From the NCBI GenBank assembly GCA_045598965.1, contig JAZRVH010000016.1, positions 8,568 to 72,567 on the forward strand: a stretch of 64,000 nucleotides of DNA, written 5' to 3'. A program made the position numbers and the translations under genes. Of this stretch, positions 9,301 to 14,182 are shown in pieces (position 1 is the first letter of the stretch; every line of letters begins with the position of its first letter). This DNA is from RGIG426 sp045598965 (GTDB taxonomy: Bacteria; Bacillota; Clostridia; Oscillospirales; Acutalibacteraceae). The notes beneath the pieces are model-generated. The model was not told the DNA's origin and did not search any database. It saw only the letters and a program-made list of their open reading frames with translations.

Positions 9301-10193
9301 GTAACGATACCGGCACCGACACGTTTAATCACGCCGCCGGAACCTTTGACGTTACCCTCATACAAGTCGCCGTGGGATTCAAGGCGGACACAAGAACGGC
9401 CGTCCTCGGTCACCATCGCCACGTTCGCCGCCGCCAAACCGCCGTTGTCGCCGCCCCATGCGGTAGCGGAAACGAGCCATTTGTGCAGGTCGAGCGTCAC
9501 GCCGTTAAAGTCGTCGTGATAGGGGTTTGTCTTAGAATAGAGGTTGCCTTTTTCGTCCACCGGCATCGTCACGTTGCCTTCGGGAGTCGGGCACCACTCG
9601 TTGCCGTTGGCAATGATGGTGACGTTATCCACACAGCAGACGCCGGCAGTGCCCTTATAGATAGACATCTTCACACTACCGTACACATAGTCGGCACCGG
9701 TCGTCAGCGTCAACAGCGTTGCCCCCGTCTGCCATGCGGTGGTAGAGGAAGACACACTGCCACGAGAGAAAGCGACCTCGCCGGTACGGGCATCAAAATC
9801 CACATCCGGCTTCACTTTGCCGTCGCTCTTCACATCCGCCTTGATAACATAGGTGGAATTCGGTGCCAACGCAAAGTGCAAAAAGTCGAAAATGGCCATT
9901 GCCGTTTCATCCGTCTTCGGACGCAACTCCAAGCCGTATTTGCCGGTGTTGGCCGCTGCGGTGGTCACCGCCGCATTGACAAGAGACCAGGTTTGGGGCA
10001 CGTCAATGGGATCGCCCTTCAGCTGACGGGCAATCTCCTCCTCGTCCTCAAACCCACCGTTGATGATGAGGTTTTGTCCTGCAGGGGCAAGCGTTTGCAG
10101 CTTCGGTCTTGCCGAAACCTCCATCACGCCCATGCAAGAGAGCAACAATACCACTACGCACAGCAAGGCAAGGCTCTTTTTCAAGTGTTTCAT
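6351..10193 (-). CDS. Secreted GH16 family glycoside hydrolase with CBM-like, Fn3 and type I dockerin domains
   Basis: 1280 aa from ATG 10193, which has AAGGA upstream and begins MKHLKKSLALL, a signal peptide. Residues about 40-195 form a CBM4/9-like sandwich (NLIINGGFED). Residues about 220-590 are the GH16 catalytic domain, with the active-site signature E357-I-D359-W-E361 (nucleophile, helper Asp, acid/base). Fibronectin-III-like modules follow (about 620-970), then a run of 12 Gly, a second CBM-like domain (about 990-1110), a Pro/Thr/Ser linker with SDPTTP repeats, and a type I dockerin. The two dockerin F-hand repeats (residues 1213-1280) contain NMKDVL. GH16 enzymes cleave beta-1,3/1,4-glucans or galactans; the exact substrate is inferred only. 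The dockerin implies attachment to a cohesin scaffoldin encoded elsewhere. Confidence 0.93.
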   Translation of the reverse strand: MKHLKKSLALLCVVVLLLSCMGVMEVSARPKLQTLAPAGQNLIINGGFEDEEEIARQLKGDPIDVPQTWSLVNAAVTTAAANTGKYGLELRPKTDETAMAIFDFLHFALAPNSTYVIKADVKSDGKVKPDVDFDARTGEVAFSRGSVSSSTTAWQTGATLLTLTTGADYVYGSVKMSIYKGTAGVCCVDNVTIIANGNEWCPTPEGNVTMPVDEKGNLYSKTNPYHDDFNGVTLDLHKWLVSATAWGGDNGGLAAANVAMVTEDGRSCVRLESHGDLYEGNVKGSGGVIKRVGAGIVTRPYFASGEYEVVAKIENTLGVCRAFWSFSYIGYMPGDPEFFEDDTKTPNNLRGNVRNTEIDWEFPSAYNDNRPDDAITLNILRSNCWGGKRPGEGGEFSRRSNPDNNPTLCIADGQFHTFTYVWCAVDDSEDPYKSNAYMSKADKDAGKSVDKHTGLSSVTWYIDGVMVNTYDANDSEKWNAGQENDTEYAAGQKQLGKFYAANGTSNKMTTGFGINTPYRGARFWIADWFPVNSGKGDLFPAGENRYTGWAGTPNFDTCYTYIDSCTIKPYFQKVTNSAQKALDLPGDFYDYREDVPNKDFVTPVEFPGWQTAHGLLERPIPKTAIDGQNATVTWDPVATATGYDLKIDGKVYTNVTAPYQITGLNVGQHNLQLRAKKTGETGAWSYEAMVCIGVPKITARAVGHRLVVEWDDVPGAVDYYMEVDNCGLMNQSSGAFYSMTSGDTETPYLQGMANGTHIVRVRSVGPLGFSNWSALAEVDMQADGMPIPGIIAKQDNTDPNKWQLIVDEGSGDGAIGTMAKAYEIKDRDGKITTVPSRRASGQYAIVDVTLGNGVYSYMIRAMDDAGKYSDWSAPIEVSNGYANIYAAPGMHVSGGATNVDIWWDYSNQALGHPVTFDLEEDGQIVMSKSSETTFSHTGLPTDSVHKYRIRANITDLDYTTEWSPITTVVCTAGGGGGGGGGGGGSTANSSGTILNGTFDDGTNYWSLDQTAELKDGAVVITAGEITASLTQTVGGCKPNTTYTFSGNFTGNKDIAWVYIRGAGEGELAVKVQDLDPAKGYTFTTGSEVTELTFIVSVYKQQTGSITCDNLSLSEGNTVTSYTTQATESTQPTTPSSNPTYTTPTSDPTTPSSDPTTPSSDPTTPSGDPSNPTEPTIPTMPSFNPSYTTPSGDPSNPTIPTMPSYTMPTTPEGILYGDANDDKAVNMKDVLAMRKYIADLITVDAISFQNSDVNVDGLVNMKDVLSVRKFIANLIDKLGPQ
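6570..6800 (-). repeat. Degenerate tandem repeats coding the Pro/Thr/Ser linker
   Basis: Short repeats of about 21-24 bases encode S-D/G-D-P-T/S-T/N-P units between the second CBM-like domain and the dockerin. This is typical of flexible linkers in cellulosomal enzymes and is prone to copy-number change. Confidence 0.75.
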
Positions 10194-10272
10194 AGCGTTC
10201 GTCCTTTCTTCATTTGGGAAAGAATTTAAGAGAAAACGCCCAAAAGGGCGTACTTCACCCATTTATAGTTAT

Positions 10273-10301
10273 AGTATACAATATACTCTCTTATTTGTCA
10301 A
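10273..10301 (-). promoter_or_regulatory. Sigma-A promoter of the GH16-dockerin gene
   Basis: Minus strand: perfect -35 TTGACA (10296-10301), 17-base spacer, -10 TATACT (10273-10278), about 80 bases upstream of the start codon. Confidence 0.8.
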
Positions 10302-10333
10302 GTTCTGTTGTGCGTTTTGCCAAGGATTTTTTA

Positions 10334-10362
10334 GCATATTTCGTCGCCCTTTAGCATACATT
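10334..10362 (+). promoter_or_regulatory. Sigma-E-type sporulation promoter of spoIIID
   Basis: -35 GCATATT (10334-10340) fits the sigma-E consensus KMATATT exactly. After a 14-base spacer the -10 CATACATT (10355-10362) fits CATACAMT. It lies 35 bases before the spoIIID start. In Bacillus spoIIID is transcribed by sigma-E in the mother cell (established), so site and gene agree. Confidence 0.8.
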
Positions 10363-10396
10363 CTAAAACAGACGACCCGTAAGGAGTGAAGCCCGT

Positions 10397-10648
10397 ATGA
10401 AAGGAGTTGTGGAAGAACGTGCGGTGGAGTTAGGCGAATACATCCTCGAAAACAACGCCACCGTTCGTGCCGCCGCCAAGAAGTTTCACATCAGCAAAAG
10501 CACCGTACATAAAGACGTCTCCGATCGCTTGCAAGCCGTTAATCCTTGGCTATACGGTCAGGTGCGACAGGTGCTTCTCGTCAACAAAGCCGAACGGCAT
10601 ATCCGTGGTGGAAAAGCAACAAAAGAAAAATATCTGCGGCTAAAATGA
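10397..10648 (+). CDS. spoIIID: Sporulation transcriptional regulator SpoIIID
   Basis: 83 aa, the typical length. Residues about 20-45 hold the helix-turn-helix with the family hallmark TVRAAAKKFHISKSTVHKD. The C-terminal basic part (HIRGGKATKEKY) matches SpoIIID and contributes a second DNA-contacting element. SpoIIID is a mother-cell regulator that activates and represses sigma-E genes and prepares sigK expression. ATG 10397 follows AAGGAGTGAA. The upstream promoter reads as sigma-E and a strong terminator directly follows the stop, so it is monocistronic. This is good evidence that the organism sporulates or descends from sporulators. Confidence 0.95.
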   Translation: MKGVVEERAVELGEYILENNATVRAAAKKFHISKSTVHKDVSDRLQAVNPWLYGQVRQVLLVNKAERHIRGGKATKEKYLRLK

Positions 10649-10687
10649 AAATAGCGTGTAAAGCGAATGTGCTTTACACGCTATTTT
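10648..10687. terminator. Bidirectional terminator after spoIIID
   Basis: A 17-bp perfect stem (AAAATAGCGTGTAAAGC and its complement) with a 6-base loop overlaps the spoIIID stop. It also lies just past the stop of the convergent 10698-11018 gene. Confidence 0.88.
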
Positions 10688-10697
10688 GTCTTATCAG

Positions 10698-11018
10698 TCA
10701 TTGATTGGGATTTGTCGAAGCAAATTTCTCCTCTATCCATTTAATGGCATCGGCAAGGCCGGATTCGTCACCGGAAAACTCCTCGGCAAACCGGCACAGC
10801 TCGTCATTTCCTTGATTATACGGCGTGTTCCACCCGCATTCCGCACAAGTGGCCACGGCGTTTCCGTCCTCATGGGAAACAAAAACCTTGTACGCAAAGG
10901 TGGTGCGGTTGACACAACCGGTCTTTTGATCCGTTTCCAACGAGCCCGTATAGATGTTGGTGGTCACATAATTCCCCTGCTTGTTAAAGAACCATGACCA
11001 ATTCGGTACATTCAGCAT
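10698..11018 (-). CDS. Uncharacterised 106-aa protein with CxxC pair
   Basis: Not recognised. ATG 11018 (MLNVPNWSWFFN) is chosen because it has AAAGGA seven bases upstream and avoids overlap with the preceding gene. Features are Trp/aromatic-rich residues at the N-terminus, a beta-rich middle and a C-x2-C motif (TCAECGW) near residue 80. An acidic helical C-terminus follows. There is no signal peptide or membrane helix. The gene sits 13 bases downstream of the nucleosidase-like gene on the same strand and is probably co-transcribed with it. Confidence 0.65.
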   Translation of the reverse strand: MLNVPNWSWFFNKQGNYVTTNIYTGSLETDQKTGCVNRTTFAYKVFVSHEDGNAVATCAECGWNTPYNQGNDELCRFAEEFSGDESGLADAIKWIEEKFASTNPNQ

Positions 11019-11031
11019 AGCTTTTCCTTTC

Positions 11032-11706
11032 TCACAGCGTATCAATAATCTTGTCCGCCACCATCAGGCAGTTGAAGCTGGCATCTTTCAGCTCCTCATA
11101 AAACCCTTTTGCACCGTCCGTCAACCCATCGGACACCGCTTTAAGCAGTAAACACGGCAACCCGTTTGCCTCGCAGGTAAGCACAATGCCCGCCGACTCC
11201 ATATCGCACACATCGCCGTGAAAATCGACGTGCAACCGCATCTTTTCCTCCTCCGTTCCCACGAACTTGTCGCCGGAGCAGCAAGTGCCACGCTTCAAAT
11301 CGGGATACACCGAAAGAGCCTTGTCAACGAATTCCACCGTAGTCGGCAGAAAAATCGACGCATGGCCGTCCACCTGCCCCACGGCGAGGTCCATAAACTC
11401 CGAGCAGTCGTATTTGTAATGCACCACACGGTCAATAACACACACTTTTTGCTTTTTCATTTCGGTCGTCACGCCGCCGACCACGCCGAAATTAACAATC
11501 ATATCCACGCCGCAACCGGTCGCAAGAAACTGCACACCGGACGAGGCGGCAATTTCGCCCATACCCGTGTGAAGCACAAAAATTTCGTGAGCTTCCTTTT
11601 GCGTGTGAAACAGCTCAAACCCTTTCGGGCAGGGCAGTTGCTCCAAATCGTTATAGTAGGCAAAGATGGAATCCATCTCAATCGCCACAAGCAAACCAAT
11701 TTTCAT
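11032..11706 (-). CDS. 5'-methylthioadenosine/S-adenosylhomocysteine nucleosidase-like protein
   Basis: 224 aa, usual for Pfs/MTAN. It belongs to the PNP/UDP phosphorylase superfamily. The N-terminus MKIGLLVAIEMD carries the early substrate-pocket Glu region, and VNFGVVGG occupies the phosphate/sugar loop. DMESAGIV near residue 168 is the purine/ribose-binding Met-Glu segment, and AVSDG near residue 190 carries the catalytic Asp. MTAN hydrolyses MTA and SAH to adenine and thioribose compounds, recycling S-adenosylmethionine by-products. Divergence from typical Pfs (many Cys residues, no standard GIVGTGDKF-like loop but CSGDKFVG) leaves some room for a different nucleoside substrate. It is likely first in a two-gene operon. 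Confidence 0.82.
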   Translation of the reverse strand: MKIGLLVAIEMDSIFAYYNDLEQLPCPKGFELFHTQKEAHEIFVLHTGMGEIAASSGVQFLATGCGVDMIVNFGVVGGVTTEMKKQKVCVIDRVVHYKYDCSEFMDLAVGQVDGHASIFLPTTVEFVDKALSVYPDLKRGTCCSGDKFVGTEEEKMRLHVDFHGDVCDMESAGIVLTCEANGLPCLLLKAVSDGLTDGAKGFYEELKDASFNCLMVADKIIDTL

Positions 11707-11817
11707 TGTTTATCCCTCGTTTTCCTGATTTGACCTTATCCTACCACATTTCCCGCCCTTTTTCAACCTCATTTTGTCATTTTTCCACGGGAAATACCAA
11801 AAACGGGACATAAAATT

Positions 11818-11857
11818 CCCCTCCGCCTTTTTAGATTAAAAAGCGGAGGGGGTTTTC
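11818..11857. terminator. Hairpin terminator near the orphan dockerin fragment
   Basis: CCCCTCCGC and its complement flank a TTTTTAGATTAAAAA inner inverted repeat, with T-rich sequence on the plus side and a weaker T tract on the minus side. It lies just past the stop of the dockerin fragment. Confidence 0.6.
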
Positions 11858-11861
11858 GTTT

Positions 11862-11954
11862 TTATGCTCCCAATTTGTCGACAAGTCCCGCTACAAATTT
11901 ACGAATAGCAAGAACGTCTTTCATGTTGACGTTACCGTCGCTGTTGACATCATA
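11862..11954 (-). pseudogene. Orphan half type I dockerin (C-terminal F-hand repeat only)
   Basis: About 30 codons encode one dockerin repeat: YDVNSDGNVNMKDVL, then IRKFVAGLVDKLG and stop. It is nearly the same as the last repeat of the GH16 enzyme 5 kb upstream. The frame continues upstream to 12092, but the residues there (Arg/Gly/Cys-rich) do not resemble a dockerin, a CBM or an enzyme. The first dockerin repeat and the whole body of the protein are missing. I read it as the 3' remnant of a deleted cellulosomal gene. The 11955-12103 stretch upstream looks like an inserted short repeat with an inverted repeat ATCCGTTC/GAACGGAT at 12082-12103. Confidence 0.7.
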
Positions 11955-12103
11955 CCTATCGTGCTTCGCACTCCCCAGGCGTGCGTGTAGGGACCGGCGT
12001 CCTCGACGATCCACTGTGGGATTTCGCTCCGACCCACGGCGGCAAGAGCATCCGTTCCTACTCACGCCGCAGGCGTATATCATCCGTTCCATAAAGAACG
12101 GAT
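11955..12103. repeat. Possible inserted short interspersed element upstream of the dockerin remnant
   Basis: Non-coding GC-rich stretch of about 150 bases with a perfect 8-bp inverted repeat (ATCCGTTC at 12082-12089, GAACGGAT at 12096-12103). A further ATCCGTTCC copy is near 12050. The spurious minus-strand translation (TVDRRGRRSLH) resembles translations of short intergenic repeats common in gut Firmicutes genomes (recollection, not verified). It replaces the expected dockerin gene body. Confidence 0.35.
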
Positions 12104-12110
12104 ATCATTA

Positions 12111-12140
12111 AAAAAAGCAAGTCTTTCGACTTGCTTTTTT
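12111..12140 (-). terminator. Terminator of tRNA-Leu(GAG)
   Basis: A 13-bp stem (AAAAAAGCAAGTC with GACTTGCTTTTTT) and TTTC loop lie directly beyond the tRNA 3' end. A T run follows on the minus strand. Confidence 0.85.
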
Positions 12141-12142
12141 CA

Positions 12143-12226
12143 TGGTGCGCGAGACGGGACTTGAACCCGTACGTCGTCGACACACGCACCTCAAACGTGC
12201 CTGTCTGCCAGTTCCAGCACTCGCGC
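12143..12226 (-). tRNA. tRNA-Leu, anticodon GAG
   Basis: 84 bases with an encoded CCA. The acceptor stem GCGCGAG pairs with CTCGCGC. The D-loop region CTGGAACTGGCAGAC is typical of leucine tRNAs. The anticodon stem CACGT/GCGTG encloses the loop TTGAGGT (anticodon GAG). A long variable arm and the T-arm with GGTTCAAGTCC complete the type II fold. It reads CUC/CUU codons. Confidence 0.92.
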
Positions 12227-12300
12227 AAATGCAAGGTGTATTATAACACCCGTTTTCCGGTCTGTCAAGCACTTTTCGCCTCTTTTTTGTAAAAATCATA

Positions 12301-12331
12301 AAAAAATCCCGAGGGCAACGCCCTCGGGATT
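12301..12331 (-). terminator. Terminator after the SPFH/zinc-ribbon gene
   Basis: A 12-bp perfect stem (AATCCCGAGGGC with its complement) with a 3-base loop is followed on the minus strand by a run of T. Confidence 0.88.
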
Positions 12332-12355
12332 ATATCCTTTAGTAATCGGGGAATC

Positions 12356-13621
12356 TTATGCCATCGGGCTACCGCATTCCGGACAGAATTTCGCCGGACC
12401 ATCCGCTTTATAGCCGCATTTCGGGCACACACCCGCCGCCGGTTTTTTTGCACCGCAGGCAGAGCAGAAGTTTCCGGTATTCACTTGACCGCAGGTGCAA
12501 GTCCAGCCGTTTGCTTCCGGCTTTTTCGCACCGCACTCCGGACAGAAATTGCCGGTTGCGGTTGCACCGCAAGCACATTTCCAGCCATTCGCCGCCGCAG
12601 CCGCCTGTTTGTTTTGCTCGTTCATCGCATAAAGGTTTCCGGCGTTGATACCGGTGGCGTTAGCGGCCATACCCATGCCCATAAAGCCCATCATCGCACC
12701 GTTTTCGTTGGATGCGGCGGCTTTCATAGCTTCCGCCTGAGCACCGGTAAGCGTACCGGCAGCCATACCCGGGTCACGAAGCATACCCGCCTGTTGTGCC
12801 TGTTTAAGCATGGCGGCATCCTCGTCGGTGAGGGTAATCGGGTTGAGGGCAATGGACACCACTTTGATACCACGTTTTTCGAGCCAATCACGAGTAAGCT
12901 CCTCGTTCATAAACTCGCACATCTCTTTTGTGTGGCTCATCAACTGGTTGGGACGCAATTCCAAATCGGACATACGGCCGATAACCGGCATCAAGGCACT
13001 GATAAACTCCGTTTTCAGCTGTTCGTCGATTTCGGAACGGCGATATTCCTGCTCCACGTTACCACAAACGTTGGTATAGAACAAAATCGGGTTTTCCAGC
13101 ATATAGGAATACACACCGTTGCAACGGAGCGACATATCAATATCCAAACCGATTTTGCTGTCCACCACACGGAACGGAATCGGCGTCGGGGTTCCAAATT
13201 TGTTGTCGAGGATTTCTTTCGTGTTGAAATAGTAAACACGCTGATCCTTGGCAGTATCACCGCCGAAGGTAAACCGTTTACCAATCGTTTTGAAAGTTTC
13301 GAGAATGCTATCTCCCAGTTTGCCGGCAAAAATGCTGGGCTCGGTGGAGGTATCATACGTAAACTCACCCGGCTCGGCACAGACTTCCACAACCTTGCCT
13401 TGCTCGACAATAATCATACATTGACCGTCCGCCACCGCAATGCCGGAACCGTTGGAAATGATGTTGTCATTTCCTTTGGTGTTGGAGGAACGGTTGCCGA
13501 TTTGTTTTTGTCCTTTTGTGACCAAAACGTCTTTCGACAGTGCATCGCAATAGAAAAACTCTTTCCACTGATCCGCAAGCACGCCACCGGCAGCACCGGT
13601 AATCGCTTTAATGAGACCCAT
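12356..13621 (-). CDS. SPFH domain protein with three C-terminal zinc ribbons
   Basis: 421 aa from ATG 13621 (MGLIKAITGAAGG), preceded by AAAGGGGA. Residues about 1-270 match the YdjI-like, virion-core-like SPFH group: a Gly/Ala N-terminus, DQWKEFFYCDAL and ANNxIxNGSGIAVADGQ-like segments, then the band-7 fold. A Gly/Met/Ala-rich linker (about 290-350) leads to three zinc ribbons. These are CxC-x8-CxxC, CxC-x8-CxxC and CxxC-x10-CxxC, each followed by GAKK or GSPMA. The B. subtilis YdjI protein cooperates with membrane phage-shock-like proteins; other members recruit partners to membranes. No partner gene is adjacent. It is monocistronic with its own terminator. Confidence 0.85.
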   Translation of the reverse strand: MGLIKAITGAAGGVLADQWKEFFYCDALSKDVLVTKGQKQIGNRSSNTKGNDNIISNGSGIAVADGQCMIIVEQGKVVEVCAEPGEFTYDTSTEPSIFAGKLGDSILETFKTIGKRFTFGGDTAKDQRVYYFNTKEILDNKFGTPTPIPFRVVDSKIGLDIDMSLRCNGVYSYMLENPILFYTNVCGNVEQEYRRSEIDEQLKTEFISALMPVIGRMSDLELRPNQLMSHTKEMCEFMNEELTRDWLEKRGIKVVSIALNPITLTDEDAAMLKQAQQAGMLRDPGMAAGTLTGAQAEAMKAAASNENGAMMGFMGMGMAANATGINAGNLYAMNEQNKQAAAAANGWKCACGATATGNFCPECGAKKPEANGWTCTCGQVNTGNFCSACGAKKPAAGVCPKCGYKADGPAKFCPECGSPMA

Positions 13622-13676
13622 AAGTAAAATCCCCTTTCGATACGATAAACTCATTTATAAAAAGGCGTATGCCGAT

Positions 13677-13955
13677 TTACCGAAACAAATCATCCGTTTT
13701 CTTGGAATACGGGTTTTTGTTGTGTGTTTGGGGCTTCGGAGCGTTTCCTATGCGGCAAGCGAGTCCCAACAACCACACAACCACCACGACCCACAAAAGC
13801 CACAATCCGGCGGCAAGTGCCGCCCACCACAGTGACCAACCGAACGTAAAATGGAACACAAAAAGAACCACTGCCGGCAAAAGCCACTCTAAATTCAGTG
13901 CCATTGTGAACAGCAAAGAGATAAGAAATCCCCCTGCATTTGAGCGTCGGAACAT
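13677..13955 (-). CDS. Small uncharacterised membrane protein
   Basis: 92 aa, starting MFRRSNAGGFLISLL at 13955 after a GGGGGAA ribosome site. Residues about 9-75 are strongly hydrophobic with many Trp/Val/Leu, forming two or three membrane helices. The C-terminus is basic and hydrophilic (NPYSKKTDDLFR). No family is recognised. Its 55-base gap to the downstream SPFH gene, on the same strand and without a terminator, suggests co-transcription and perhaps a joint membrane role. Confidence 0.6.
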   Translation of the reverse strand: MFRRSNAGGFLISLLFTMALNLEWLLPAVVLFVFHFTFGWSLWWAALAAGLWLLWVVVVVWLLGLACRIGNAPKPQTHNKNPYSKKTDDLFR

Positions 13956-14018
13956 ACCGATTCCCCCATTCCTTGACAGTATAACATATTTCGAGGAAAA
14001 ATGCAAGAAAAAAGAAAA

Positions 14019-14051
14019 GACCGACAAACCCCACACAGAGATTTGTCGGTC
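14019..14051 (-). terminator. Terminator of tRNA-Leu(UAG)
   Basis: A 10-bp stem (GACCGACAAA and complement) lies immediately beyond the tRNA 3' end. It is followed on the minus strand by TTTTCTTTTTTC. Confidence 0.82.
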
Positions 14052-14053
14052 GG

Positions 14054-14138
14054 TGGTGCGGATAACAGGGGTCGAACCTGCACGCCTTGCGGCACCGGAT
14101 CCTAAATCCGGCGCGTCTGCCAATTCCGCCATACCCGC
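14054..14138 (-). tRNA. tRNA-Leu, anticodon UAG
   Basis: 85 bases with encoded CCA. The acceptor GCGGGTA pairs with TATCCGC with one G-U wobble. The D region carries GGCGGAATTGGCAGAC. The anticodon stem CCGGA/TCCGG encloses TTTAGGA (anticodon TAG in DNA). A long variable arm and GGTTCGACC in the T-arm follow. It lies downstream of valS on the same strand and may be co-transcribed, as the hairpin between them lacks a T tract. Confidence 0.93.
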
Positions 14139-14144
14139 ATACCT

Positions 14145-14170
14145 CACGTAAAGCGATTAGGCTTTACGTG
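14145..14170 (-). other. Intergenic hairpin between valS and tRNA-Leu(UAG)
   Basis: A perfect 10-bp inverted repeat CACGTAAAGC...GCTTTACGTG with a 6-base loop has no T run on the minus side. It is a processing or weak pausing structure rather than a classical terminator. Confidence 0.55.
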
Positions 14171-14182
14171 ATGAAATCGGAT

